A stretch of DNA of 64,000 bases from DATKYQ01 sp964640665 (GTDB taxonomy: Bacteria; Myxococcota; B64-G9). The stretch's first letter is position 1. Each line of letters begins with the position of its first letter. Location of the stretch: assembly GCA_964640665.1 (NCBI GenBank), contig CAZXHT010000025.1, positions 1 to 64,000 of the forward strand, read 5' to 3'. Under the pieces are notes generated by a model. It was not told where the DNA came from, made no database searches, and was given only the letters and a program-made list of their open reading frames with translations. Below, in pieces: positions 33,532 through 42,843 of this stretch. Made by a program: the position numbers and the translations under genes.

Positions 33532-35811
33532 TTACCATTGACAGACGCACAATCGGTATGTCCTAGCTACCGCTGAGCAGCCACCAAGATCGCAAGGCGG
33601 GTTACTGCCGGTTTGATGACAATTAAATGTAGAGTATTTACAAGTGTTTGTTCCAGCAGGGTTGTCGTACCAACACGGACACGCGCCTCCCACAGACCCC
33701 CCCCCCGCATTACATGAGGCTGTTGGCTCAAAGTGTTTGCACACCGCGCATGAAGTGTTGTCGTTCCAGTTGGCGTCTACGCAGCCACCATAGCTGGGGC
33801 AGGTGTAATGGCAATCTTTTGACGCTACCGTCTCAAAGTGCCAACAAACATTTCCGCCCTGTCCCGCGCAGCCACTACAACCGTCGGAAGCCAGATAACC
33901 AGGACTACTACAAGTCTTACATGCACCTGTGTAACAACGCTGGTTGGCTGCACTGCATCCAGTCCCACCGGCGCCCCAATTGGTAGTTGTGGGTACATTA
34001 CAGGAGCCGTCACTACAGTTATTGCAAGCAGAACAGGAACCACCACCGTAACCTACAGAACAAGACCCTTCAGTAGACGAACATTTTTTGCCGGTATACC
34101 AAGCGTATAAACCATTACAGTAGTCCGTTGAAGAACAAACCCGATCATTACAAGCACCACTGCCTGCATCTTGGGTAGTACCATGCCACTCGCCCGTACA
34201 ACTACCACTAACACAGTACTTCTTGTGTTGCCGGGTATCACAATTACTTGCGCTGGAGCAGTAACTAATCCAAGAACCACAGGCGGCACCGTCATTTGCA
34301 TTCCATTTACACCCTTCCGCCGGATCGCACACGTCGGTCGTGCACGGATTTCCGTCTTCGCAGGCGTCCCCGCAGCCAGTGCAGTTTTCCAGCGTCCATA
34401 GCTCGGTCTCGCAGCCCGGTGTGGCGCCTTGGCAGTCCGCCCAGCCGTCATCGCATACGCAGTCCCCGGACTCGCAGTGTTCATGAGAATCGCACACGAT
34501 CCCGTCGCACGGGTCCCCCTCGCAGTGCCCGTCCAGGCATCCACCCGGACACGTCTCCCGGCTCTCCTGGTACAGGCACTCGCCACCCTGACACTCGCCC
34601 ACAGAGGGGTAGGTCACCGCCACATCTACCTCGCATTTGTCCGCGGGAGGTTCGTCGCATACCAACCCGGTTCCCACGCAGAGCCCCTGATCGCAGGTGT
34701 CATCAATAGTGCATGCGTCGCCGTCCGAACAGGTTTGGCCCTGCGCACCCCAGGCCGGCGAGCCCAATCCCATGTCGAACAGGCAGGTCATCTCGACGCC
34801 GCCGCAGTCCGCGGTGTTACACTGGTTGTCCATTGTGCAAGGCTCGGGGCAGTGTACCTGAACACACTCGCCATCGACGCAGTTATGCTCGGCCGGGCAA
34901 TTATTCCCCACGCAGTTCCAGTTCACGCATTGGCCGGCATAGCAAACCTCGTCGGCCTCACACGTCAGATCCTCACACTTCTCCGGGAAGCATTCGCCGT
35001 GAGCGCAACGCTGTCCAGCGGGACACACGACCCCCGCACAATCGGCCGGAACGCACTTCCCCTCGTAACACACCTCCCCGAAATCCGAGCAGTCCTCCCC
35101 GGCGCAATCCGCGGGGTAGCACCAGCCGTTTGCGCACCGGTAGCCTTCCGGGCAGTCTACCCCCAAGCACGAAATCCGCCGGCACACACCGTCGACGCAC
35201 ACCTCGCCCTCTCCGAAACAGCCGGCCTCGGTGCAGTTCTCAGGGTAACAGTAGCCGTTGGCGCAGCGCTGGCCCTCCGGGCAGGTGACGCCCACACACG
35301 TCCGTTGCGTACACTCCTCGTCGATGCACACCTCTCCGTACCCGGGGCAGTTCTTTGTCTCGCAGTCGACTGGATAACAATTTCCAACGGCACAGCGCTG
35401 ACCCTGGGGGCACTCGATGTCCATGCAGTCTGCGGGCAGGCAATCTTCATCTATGCACACCTCGCCGAGCCCGGGACAGGACCTCAGTTCACAGTCTTTT
35501 GGATAGCAATTCCCTCCGGCGCAGGCCTCATCTTCCGGGCAGTTCACCTCGATGCAGGCCGACTCGACGCATGTATCGTCGATGCACAAGAACCCATCGG
35601 CGCATTCACGGTCCGGGCAATCCAGGGGATATTGGGTAACGCATTTTCCACCGATGCAACTCTTGTTTCCCGGGCAGTCCGTGTCGTAGGTGCACTCCTT
35701 ATCGGATGAGCATGACAGCAGCAGGATTCCCAGGCACAGCAGGGACACGGCTGCAGGCAATGCACTCCGGGCCCTGCACAACAAGGACACGTGATTCTCT
35801 TGTCCGATCAT
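33532..35811 (-). CDS. Large Cys-rich EGF-like lipoprotein
   Basis: 759 aa. Lipoprotein signal (AVSLLCLGILLLSC, Cys about 34). Residues about 80-325 are tandem Cys-rich repeats of about 43 residues (CPxGxRCAxGxCYP...CxxxGEVC). Residues 330-500 hold other Cys motifs (CDSHEHCESGDC; CETELWTLENCTGCG). The last ~260 residues are Gly/Ser/Thr/Asn-rich with CxxC pairs. Near 34320 base composition changes: the C-terminal coding part is visibly AT-richer and uses different codons. Probably a disulfide-stabilised surface protein, possibly chimeric. No enzyme domain seen. Confidence 0.82.
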   Translation of the reverse strand: MIGQENHVSLLCRARSALPAAVSLLCLGILLLSCSSDKECTYDTDCPGNKSCIGGKCVTQYPLDCPDRECADGFLCIDDTCVESACIEVNCPEDEACAGGNCYPKDCELRSCPGLGEVCIDEDCLPADCMDIECPQGQRCAVGNCYPVDCETKNCPGYGEVCIDEECTQRTCVGVTCPEGQRCANGYCYPENCTEAGCFGEGEVCVDGVCRRISCLGVDCPEGYRCANGWCYPADCAGEDCSDFGEVCYEGKCVPADCAGVVCPAGQRCAHGECFPEKCEDLTCEADEVCYAGQCVNWNCVGNNCPAEHNCVDGECVQVHCPEPCTMDNQCNTADCGGVEMTCLFDMGLGSPAWGAQGQTCSDGDACTIDDTCDQGLCVGTGLVCDEPPADKCEVDVAVTYPSVGECQGGECLYQESRETCPGGCLDGHCEGDPCDGIVCDSHEHCESGDCVCDDGWADCQGATPGCETELWTLENCTGCGDACEDGNPCTTDVCDPAEGCKWNANDGAACGSWISYCSSASNCDTRQHKKYCVSGSCTGEWHGTTQDAGSGACNDRVCSSTDYCNGLYAWYTGKKCSSTEGSCSVGYGGGSCSACNNCSDGSCNVPTTTNWGAGGTGCSAANQRCYTGACKTCSSPGYLASDGCSGCAGQGGNVCWHFETVASKDCHYTCPSYGGCVDANWNDNTSCAVCKHFEPTASCNAGGGSVGGACPCWYDNPAGTNTCKYSTFNCHQTGSNPPCDLGGCSAVARTYRLCVCQW
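34836..35571 (-). repeat. Tandem ~43-residue Cys-rich repeats
   Basis: About six degenerate copies, each carrying CPxGxRCAxGxCYPxxC and a following GEVCxDxxC. The copies are recognisable at protein level; DNA identity is only partial. Confidence 0.75.
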
Positions 35812-35914
35812 CTCAGTTTCCGCTCTCCTTCGGCAGCTGTTCCGGCTACAAATTCATTGTCGGATCGCCCGGCGAGTATTGTCAAGGAGACCTGCGCGAC
35901 CGAGTGTTAACAGA

Positions 35915-35933
35915 TTTGAAGGGGAACTTCAAA
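35915..35933 (-). terminator. Weak hairpin directly after the barrel-protein gene
   Basis: TTTGAAG/CTTCAAA, 7 bp with a 5-nt loop, immediately after the TAG stop on the minus strand. No U-run, so the call is tentative. Confidence 0.3.
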
Positions 35934-36695
35934 CTAGAATTCCATGCGCAGGCCGAGGCGGCCGGAGAAGTTCTCGGCGGCTATGGCGCCCAGGTCGAGG
36001 CCGATGCCGTGACCCAACATCAGGGTCAAGGTGGCGTAGCCGCCGACATCGAGGCCGTTGTCGGTCAACTCGCCCATGGTTATCTCGTCGTAGCCGCAAT
36101 CCAGGTTTACCAGCGGGCGGCCGATGAAGGCCGCCCCGAAGTTCAGGCGGAAAATGTCACCGCGCAGGCCGACACCGCCGTACAGCAGGCGCCCGTCGAA
36201 GGGCGCATCCAGGGGCCCGATACCCGTCTCGAACCAGGCGTTCTTCAGGGAGCCCAGGCGCAGGTTGAAACGCGGCACCGCCAACGCCCGGCCGCGATCG
36301 TCGAACAGCACTCCGGCGCCCAGATCCACTCCCAGATAGTTCAAATCGTAACCGATAAGCCCGCCGATGGAGCCCATGAAGTAGTCGCGCCTGGTGGGTT
36401 CGAAGCCGAAGTGATTGGCCAGCGAACCGAATAGGGCGCCGGCGTCCGCCTGGGCTATCAGGCCGTGTTGGTCCTCGTAACGATAAGTGACCTTGCCGCC
36501 GATCTGGTGATGGCGCTGCTCGCTCAATACCTCGCCCCCGCAACCATAGCTGCGATTGCCGGCCAGCCCGTATTCGGCGCCGGCGGTGATCGATGACTTC
36601 GATCGGCCGCGATCGATCGTCGCGCAGAAAGTGTTCGCAAGGCTCAATAAGATGATGACCGTAAGTCTGCGCTTGTGTCTCGGACGCTTTTTCAT
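35934..36695 (-). CDS. Predicted outer-membrane beta-barrel protein
   Basis: 253 aa. Start ATG 36695 (GGAGG) gives a Lys/Arg-rich n-region and a hydrophobic stretch RLTVIILLSLANTFCA, a Sec or lipoprotein-like signal. The mature part alternates hydrophobic and polar residues in beta-strand fashion (GGLIGYDLNYLGVDLGAGVL; VGGYATLTLMLGHGIGLDLG) and ends in an aromatic residue (GLRMEF), the usual barrel terminus. Family not recognised. Confidence 0.7.
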   Translation of the reverse strand: MKKRPRHKRRLTVIILLSLANTFCATIDRGRSKSSITAGAEYGLAGNRSYGCGGEVLSEQRHHQIGGKVTYRYEDQHGLIAQADAGALFGSLANHFGFEPTRRDYFMGSIGGLIGYDLNYLGVDLGAGVLFDDRGRALAVPRFNLRLGSLKNAWFETGIGPLDAPFDGRLLYGGVGLRGDIFRLNFGAAFIGRPLVNLDCGYDEITMGELTDNGLDVGGYATLTLMLGHGIGLDLGAIAAENFSGRLGLRMEF

Positions 36696-36837
36696 CAGAC
36701 ACCTCCATCGTCTTGACGCACCTGGTCGCAAGATACGTGCCGTCTGGATAACGCCTGTTATTCAAATGGTTACAAGGTACGACAGTGTATTCGGATTACA
36801 ACAGTGTGAGTCTTTGGGAGTGTGCTGAGCGCGCGCT

Positions 36838-36866
36838 TGTGACCGGGCTCACGTTGGCATTATGAT
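36838..36866 (+). promoter_or_regulatory. Putative promoter implying a near-leaderless transcript
   Basis: TTGTGA (36838-36843), 17-nt spacer, TATGAT (36861-36866). A start point about 7 nt later is near 36873, three bases before the ATG at 36876. Confidence 0.45.
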
Positions 36867-36875
36867 GTCTTGGAG

Positions 36876-38468
36876 ATGGTATCCGACGCGCAATGCGAAC
36901 TGCAACTCGACGGTGTCGAACTGGCGATCGAGGCTCGGGATGAAGATCCCTCCCGTCTGGCCGCGGCTCGCCTGGGCGTGCCGCTCGAGCGGGTGATCGA
37001 CGCCAGTGTCGTGCGCCGTTCGATCGACTCGCGACACGGCAGACCGCGCTTCGTGCTCGGCATCCGCGCCAGGCTCTCCCGTCCACCCGAACCTCTTCCC
37101 CCGCATACCCATATGGTCGGCCCGCCCTCGCCGCTTGCGCCCGCACGGACTGTTGCCGGTCAAAGGGATGTCGCAGTGGTCGGCGCCGGGCCGGCCGGAC
37201 TGTTCGCAGCCATGCGCTTATGCCAAGCCGGCCTGCGCCCGCTGCTGGTCGAGAGGGGGCGCCGGTTGGCCGCGCGCCACGGGGACATCGCCGCTCTTGT
37301 CGAGCACGGACAATTCCAGGCCGAGAGCAACTTCCATTTCGGACTGGGCGGCGCGGGCGCCTACTCGGACGGAAAACTCTTTACCCGCCTGCATCAGCCG
37401 GCCGTGCACCACGTGCTTGAAGTGCTGCAAGCCAGCGGCGCAGGCAGCCGCGACGAGATCCTGGTAGACGCGCAACCACACGTGGGCAGCGACCGCTGGC
37501 CGCAGGTGTTGGCCAACCTGCACGGACGGCTCGAAGACGACGGCTGCAGGTTCGTCTTCGAAACGAAGGTTGTCGACCTGTCGCTTCAGGCCGGCAAGCT
37601 GCGCGCGCTGGTGCTCAAAGACGGCAAGCTGGCCTGCGAGGGCGCCGTGCTGGCGCCCGGCAATTCGGCGCGTGACCTTTTCGCAGGCTTGCACGAGATT
37701 GGCCTGCCCATCCAGGCCAAACCCTTCGCCGTGGGCCTGCGCATGACCCATCCGCAGGAGCTGATCGACGCTATCCAGTATGGCAACCATCCGGGCCTTG
37801 GCCCGGCCGGCTATCGATTGACCGCCAGATTCGCCGGTCGCGGCGTCTACACCTTTTGCATGTGCCCGGGAGGAACCGTCATTCCCACCCCGACCGAGGC
37901 TGACGGGCTTACCACCAACGGCATGAGCACGAGCGCCCGGGATTCGGGTGAGGCCAACGCCGGCGTGGTGGCCGCCGTTTCCGCAGACGACTTCGGCGGC
38001 TGCGGCGATCCGCTGGCGGGTATTCGTTTTCAACGAGAACTCGAGCGGGCAGCCTTCGCCGCCGGAGGTGGAGGCTTTCGCGCCCCGGCCCAGCGACTTG
38101 TCGATTTCATGCGCGGTGCGCCCGGGGCGCGCAGCGCGCGTCTCCCGGCGATCAACTACCGTCCCGCGGTGACAGCGGCCGACGTCGGAGCTTTGATGCC
38201 CGACTGGCTCTCTGATGCTCTCAGGGGTGGACTTGCGATCTTCTGCAAAAAGATGCGCGGGCTCGATCATCCCCGGGCCGCCGTGATCGGCTTGGAGACC
38301 CGCACATCGAGCCCGGTCAGAATCTTGCGCGGCCCCGACGGCGCAAGCCCCGGCTGCGCCGGTCTGTATCCGGCCGGCGAAGGCTCCGGCTACGCCGGCG
38401 GAATAGTCTCGTCGGCCATCGACGGCATCCGCGCCGCCGACGCGCTCATTGATCGTCTTTGTGGTTGA
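36876..38468 (+). CDS. FAD-dependent dehydrogenase (COG2509-like)
   Basis: 530 aa. A ~80-residue N-terminal domain containing RRSIDSRHGRPRF is followed by an FAD-binding Rossmann motif VAVVGAGPAGLFAAMRL and a DSGKL-like ESNFHFGLGGAGAYSDGKL. LAPGNSARDLF and KPFAVGLRMTHPQELID are family hallmarks. The C-terminal FAD contact is GLYPAGEGSGYAGGI. The reaction is unknown; relatives are uncharacterised oxidoreductases. Start ATG 36876 (or TTG 36870) lies about 3 nt from a predicted transcription start. Cytoplasmic, probably monocistronic. Confidence 0.88.
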   Translation: MVSDAQCELQLDGVELAIEARDEDPSRLAAARLGVPLERVIDASVVRRSIDSRHGRPRFVLGIRARLSRPPEPLPPHTHMVGPPSPLAPARTVAGQRDVAVVGAGPAGLFAAMRLCQAGLRPLLVERGRRLAARHGDIAALVEHGQFQAESNFHFGLGGAGAYSDGKLFTRLHQPAVHHVLEVLQASGAGSRDEILVDAQPHVGSDRWPQVLANLHGRLEDDGCRFVFETKVVDLSLQAGKLRALVLKDGKLACEGAVLAPGNSARDLFAGLHEIGLPIQAKPFAVGLRMTHPQELIDAIQYGNHPGLGPAGYRLTARFAGRGVYTFCMCPGGTVIPTPTEADGLTTNGMSTSARDSGEANAGVVAAVSADDFGGCGDPLAGIRFQRELERAAFAAGGGGFRAPAQRLVDFMRGAPGARSARLPAINYRPAVTAADVGALMPDWLSDALRGGLAIFCKKMRGLDHPRAAVIGLETRTSSPVRILRGPDGASPGCAGLYPAGEGSGYAGGIVSSAIDGIRAADALIDRLCG

Positions 38469-38470
38469 TT

Positions 38471-38492
38471 AAAAAATTCCGGGCAGGGGAAT
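38471..38492 (-). terminator. Weak terminator of the VIT/vWA gene
   Basis: On the minus strand ATTCC pairs with GGAAT across a 7-nt loop and is followed by TTTTTT. Short stem; placed 12 nt past the stop codon. Confidence 0.4.
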
Positions 38493-38504
38493 CCGGCCGT
38501 CACT

Positions 38505-40850
38505 TCATTGCGCGGAGAATTCGCGCGCCTCGCTGTCGCTGATGGTCTCTTTGCCCGAGGTGCCGATCTCTATGGCCTTGTTCTTGCCGACCACGACGAT
38601 CACGCGCCGGCCCAGGGTGAAGACCTCCTTGAGGAAGCTCGACTTAGCGATCAGCCGGAAGTAGGCGCTCGAGAGGTACTTGACCTTGAGCAGCCGCATG
38701 CCGCTCTTGTAACGCAAGTCGGTCCAGGCGCCGCCTTTGAAGCTGAAGGCCCGTCCCGAGACGTAGCGGATGCCGCTGGCCTCGTCCTCGTCGTCGCGAG
38801 GGGCCCGGGCGGTCTTCATGTCCTTGACGGCGTCGGCCATGGAGATAGCCTCTCCACCGCTCTCGGCCTGCATGGCCATTTCCTTCTTCTCTGCGAAGAC
38901 GCGCATGCTCGCCTTGGCCTTGCGCCGCGGAGCATTGGCGGCCACCGAGTCGTAAGCTCCCTTGGTGGCGGTTGCCTCGGCCTGGGGGGCAGACATCGGA
39001 GTCCCCGCCGATCCGCCGCGTGCCGCACCGTCCATGCCCCAGCCCGGCCGAGTGGTCCGCGGGGGAGACTTCATGATCGGACGCGGGCTCGGGCGCCGCT
39101 GCTCGCGGGCGACCATGTTGCGGTTGTCCTCGGTAACAAGGTACGAGGTGTAGGGAGTCACGATGCCGTAGCGCTTCGAAAGACGGACGACCTCGTTGAC
39201 CAGTTCGCGGCGCTCGCCGCCGAGACGGATGTTGTCGAGCAGGAAGCCTATTTTGCGCGTGGCCCACAGGCGCGGGATGAAGTCGTTGGCGCGATTTTTC
39301 TTCAGGAACTTGCCCTCGAAGACGAACTTTTTAAAGCCTTCGCCCATCTTTCCGCTCAGCGTCAAGGCGCTGTGACCGCTGGAGCGGTAGCGCCCCAGCA
39401 TGATCACCTGGCCGCCCTTGAACAGGTCGGGAATGTGCTTGGGCAACACGTCGTACTCGTGGATCGAACCGAAGTCGAGTGTGACATCGGACATAACCGG
39501 GTGGCTGACCTTGTCGTAAAAAGTGGCCAGGGTGTGTTCGATCTCCTGGTTGGGCTTGACGTAGGTCGAATCGCCGTGGTTGCCGCCCGAGACCTTGTCG
39601 AGCAGTTTGGTGTTGATCTCGTCGCCAACCCCGAAGACGAAGATCTTGGCCGCCACCTTGTTGGCCCGGGCGGCGTGCTTGACGATCCTGGCCGGGCCGG
39701 TCTCGCCCACTGTCGGATGCCCGTCGGTCATGAAGACCATCATATTGGGCTCTGAGGTCTTGACGTGCCCGGCCAAGGCGGTGGCCAACGCCTCGTCTAT
39801 GGCCGTGCCGCCGGCGGCCTCCATGTGATCGACGAAGTTGAGCGCCCGCTGGACGTTGTCCTTGCCGGCCGAGACGGGCTTCTTGACGAAGGCCTCGACG
39901 TCTGTCGAAAAACGGATCACGTTGAACAGGTCGTCGGGGTTCAGTCTCTGCAGGCAGTACTTGATGGCCTTCTTGGCGTGGCGCATCTTGGCCCCGGCCA
40001 TCGATCCCGAAGTGTCGATCACGAAAGATATCCGCTTGCCGATGATCTCGCGCTCGCGGAACTCGCTCTTGGGCGAGGCCATCAGCATGAAGAAGCCGGG
40101 CTCGCCCGGCTCGCGGTAGGTCAGCAGGTTCAACCCGACGTCCTTGTCGGAAACGGTGTAGAACATCTCGAAATCGCGGTCGAGGGTGGCGGCCATGGTT
40201 TCGAAGCCGGCCGTGGCATGATGATCGTCCCGCTTGCGGCTGTAGATCTTGTGGGTCGGCGAGTAGATGGTCTTGATGGCGGTCTTGGACTGGATCTCAA
40301 CCGACAGGGTGAAGTCTTTCATCGTCCGGGCCGAGGTGCGATCGGTGCGCATCGGGTATGAGTACTTGGTGATGCCGCCCTGGTAGGGCATGATCTGGCT
40401 GAACTCGATCTCGATGCGCTGTTCGCCATTGCGGGGCACAGGGTAGACGCGGCACTTGAAGAGATCGCGGCCCAGGTATTCGAGCAGCCCCGGGTCGCGC
40501 ATGCGCCTGACTATCCCTTCGTAGATGTTGCGCGCCCGGTTCTTCTCCAGGATCTCGCCCTTGGTGCGCTTGCCGTTGATGTACAGGTAGAAGTCGGAGA
40601 CCGTGGCCCCCTTGGGCAACGGAAAGATGTAGGTGGCTTCGAGCACCCGGTTGGTCTTGTTGTAAAAAACCTGATCGACATGGGTGACCGCCACGCGGTC
40701 TTTTATTTTCACACTTGCCCGGTGATATTTGATGCCCAGCGGGCTCAACGAGCGGTCGGTGGGAATCAGCAGGCCGACGGCAGAGGCCGACGGCGCCGCC
40801 AGCGCAACGGCTATTATTGCCAATAGTGTCAGAATTGTTGACTTTTTCAT
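38505..40850 (-). CDS. VIT and von Willebrand A domain protein, secreted
   Basis: 781 aa. Signal peptide (residues 1-24; LTLLAIIAVALAAPSASA), an N-terminal VIT domain (about 30-160; VDQVFYNKTNRVLEATYIFP), then a vWA domain (about 275-460) with an intact MIDAS start FVIDTSGSMAG and FMTDGHPTVGET. The C-terminal ~200 residues are low-complexity, rich in Ala/Arg/Pro. vWA domains bind protein partners through a metal ion, and VIT-vWA proteins are usually envelope or extracellular adhesion/scaffold proteins. ATG 40850 has AGGAGG. Confidence 0.88.
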   Translation of the reverse strand: MKKSTILTLLAIIAVALAAPSASAVGLLIPTDRSLSPLGIKYHRASVKIKDRVAVTHVDQVFYNKTNRVLEATYIFPLPKGATVSDFYLYINGKRTKGEILEKNRARNIYEGIVRRMRDPGLLEYLGRDLFKCRVYPVPRNGEQRIEIEFSQIMPYQGGITKYSYPMRTDRTSARTMKDFTLSVEIQSKTAIKTIYSPTHKIYSRKRDDHHATAGFETMAATLDRDFEMFYTVSDKDVGLNLLTYREPGEPGFFMLMASPKSEFREREIIGKRISFVIDTSGSMAGAKMRHAKKAIKYCLQRLNPDDLFNVIRFSTDVEAFVKKPVSAGKDNVQRALNFVDHMEAAGGTAIDEALATALAGHVKTSEPNMMVFMTDGHPTVGETGPARIVKHAARANKVAAKIFVFGVGDEINTKLLDKVSGGNHGDSTYVKPNQEIEHTLATFYDKVSHPVMSDVTLDFGSIHEYDVLPKHIPDLFKGGQVIMLGRYRSSGHSALTLSGKMGEGFKKFVFEGKFLKKNRANDFIPRLWATRKIGFLLDNIRLGGERRELVNEVVRLSKRYGIVTPYTSYLVTEDNRNMVAREQRRPSPRPIMKSPPRTTRPGWGMDGAARGGSAGTPMSAPQAEATATKGAYDSVAANAPRRKAKASMRVFAEKKEMAMQAESGGEAISMADAVKDMKTARAPRDDEDEASGIRYVSGRAFSFKGGAWTDLRYKSGMRLLKVKYLSSAYFRLIAKSSFLKEVFTLGRRVIVVVGKNKAIEIGTSGKETISDSEAREFSAQ

Positions 40851-40946
40851 GTTTTTATCCCTCCTGGGGTTTACGGTCATATCTGCTATGGACGTGGCAA
40901 GCCTGTGAAAGATCTGGAATCAATCTGCACCCGGACACCGATTTTT

Positions 40947-42728
40947 TCATAGCGGGCGGGTCGCCTTTCGTAGCCAGGTTTTTGTCTGTTCGTCCAACCT
41001 GGAGGCAAGTTCTTCGTAGACTCTCTGGTGATAGTCGTTTATCTGCTCGATGTCTTCCGGAGACAAGCCGTCGATTTCTATCAAGTCGCGCTCGTAGGGA
41101 GCCAGCGTCAGGGTTTCGAAACTCAGGAAAGTGCCCGAATCGGTCTGCTCACGCTCTGCAACCAGGGCCAGGTTCTCAATACGTATGCCGAAGGCGTCCT
41201 CTTTATAGTAACCCGGCTCTATCGACAGAACATTACCGGCCTCCAGCGGCACCAGCACCTTGCGCATCGATACGCTGAATGGCCCCTCGTGCACGCACAG
41301 TGCCGCGCCCACCCCGTGTCCCGTGCCGTGGCCGTAGTGCAGGCCGGCAGCCCAGAGCGGCGCGCGCGCCAAGACGTCCAGTTGATAGCCGTCGGCCCCT
41401 GCCAGGAAGCGACTGCGCGAAAGTAGCAGGTGACCCTTGAGCACGGCGGTGTAGGCCCGGCGTTGCTCGGCGCTCGGACTCCCGAGCGCCATTGTGCGCG
41501 TTGCGTCGGTTGTGCCGTCTACGTATTGGCCGCCGGTGTCGACCAACAATATCTCGCCGGACCCAAGCTCCCGGTTGCTCTCGGGCGTAACGCCGTAGTG
41601 AACGATGGCGCCGTTGGGCCCGCAGGCCGCTATGGTCTCGAAGCTGGGACCGATGTATTCCGAAAAGCCTCCGCGGATCTCCTCGATCTTGTCGACAACG
41701 TCCTTTTCACTTGCTGCCGCGGAAGATTCGTGCAACCAGGCCAGCAGCCTGACCAGGCTCTCGCCCTCGCGCAGGTGGGCCGCGCGAAAGCCGGCAATCT
41801 CGGCGGCGTTCTTCTTTGCCTTCCAGGCCGGCAGCGGCCCGGTCTCGCGGATCAACTCGGCGCCGGCACCTGACAGGCGGTTTGCGACCCAGCGGGAACA
41901 AGTGGCCGGATCGAGCCACACCCGCGCGCCGGTCTGACCCAGGCCGGAAAGGGCCTTTTCGATTTCGGAATACGGTTTGACCGTAACGTAGTCACCGAGC
42001 GCCTGGCGAGCCTCGGGTGAAAGCTTGCCTTCGTCGACGAACAGGGAGGCCCCCTCTTTTTCGACCACGGCATAGGCGATGAAGACCGGGTTGAAAGACA
42101 CGTCCGCGCCGCGCAGGTTGAACAACCAGGCGATCTCGTCCAGGGCGCAGACTACGTGGGCTGCGGAGGCACGCTCAGCGAGCGCCGCGCGCAGCCTTTC
42201 GATCTTCGCCCCGGAAGGTTCGCCCGCGTAGTCACTCGGATGAACGCGGATCTCGCCGGCCGGCGGCACCGGGCGCTCGGCCCCCCAGACGCGATCGACC
42301 AGATTGTCATCGACTTTTACGATCTCGACGCCGGCGGGCTCGAGTGCCTGAGTGAGTTTCTCGAAGGAGGTCAGCGAGAAAAGGCGCGGGTCGAGCCCGA
42401 CTCTGCCGTCGGCACCCAGCTCGGTTGCCAGCCAGTTTTCCAGTTCAGGCACCCCGGGCTCGCCCAGCTTGTAAAGCTCGATGCCGCTACCCTCGAGTTG
42501 TCGAGAAGCTTGCACGAAGTAGCGCGAGTCGGTCCACAGGCCGGCCTTGTCGGCGCAAACTGCGAGCGTGCCCGCCGAACCGGTGAAGCCGGACACGAAC
42601 GACCTGCGCCTGAAGCATCGGGCCACGTACTCGCTCTGGTGCGGGTCGGCGCTGGGAACGACGTAGGCCTGCAGGCCAACTTCGGTCATGAGTTTGCGCA
42701 GGGCCGCGATTCTTTCGGGAACGTTCAT
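40947..42728 (-). CDS. Xaa-Pro aminopeptidase, three-domain M24 family
   Basis: 593 aa. Two creatinase-like N-terminal domains (about 1-290) are followed by a pita-bread peptidase domain. Metal ligands are visible: two Asp in LLVDTGGQYVDGTTDATRT, His in GHGTGHGVGAALCVHEGP, Glu in LSIEPGYY and Glu in FETLTLAPYE. Removes N-terminal residues next to proline. The length and order match cytosolic XPNPEP1-type enzymes rather than shorter PepP. ATG 42728 with GGAGG. Function predicted with high confidence; substrate in vivo unknown. Confidence 0.93.
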   Translation of the reverse strand: MNVPERIAALRKLMTEVGLQAYVVPSADPHQSEYVARCFRRRSFVSGFTGSAGTLAVCADKAGLWTDSRYFVQASRQLEGSGIELYKLGEPGVPELENWLATELGADGRVGLDPRLFSLTSFEKLTQALEPAGVEIVKVDDNLVDRVWGAERPVPPAGEIRVHPSDYAGEPSGAKIERLRAALAERASAAHVVCALDEIAWLFNLRGADVSFNPVFIAYAVVEKEGASLFVDEGKLSPEARQALGDYVTVKPYSEIEKALSGLGQTGARVWLDPATCSRWVANRLSGAGAELIRETGPLPAWKAKKNAAEIAGFRAAHLREGESLVRLLAWLHESSAAASEKDVVDKIEEIRGGFSEYIGPSFETIAACGPNGAIVHYGVTPESNRELGSGEILLVDTGGQYVDGTTDATRTMALGSPSAEQRRAYTAVLKGHLLLSRSRFLAGADGYQLDVLARAPLWAAGLHYGHGTGHGVGAALCVHEGPFSVSMRKVLVPLEAGNVLSIEPGYYKEDAFGIRIENLALVAEREQTDSGTFLSFETLTLAPYERDLIEIDGLSPEDIEQINDYHQRVYEELASRLDEQTKTWLRKATRPL

Positions 42729-42843
42729 CGGTCACCTCCGGGTGATCATCAGTATCATCAATGTCAAATGCGGTCAAAGGCGGTCGTTGGTCGAGATCGT
42801 GCCGCTCATGTGGTAGAATTGGTGCGCTTCGTTGGAGGCTCTT

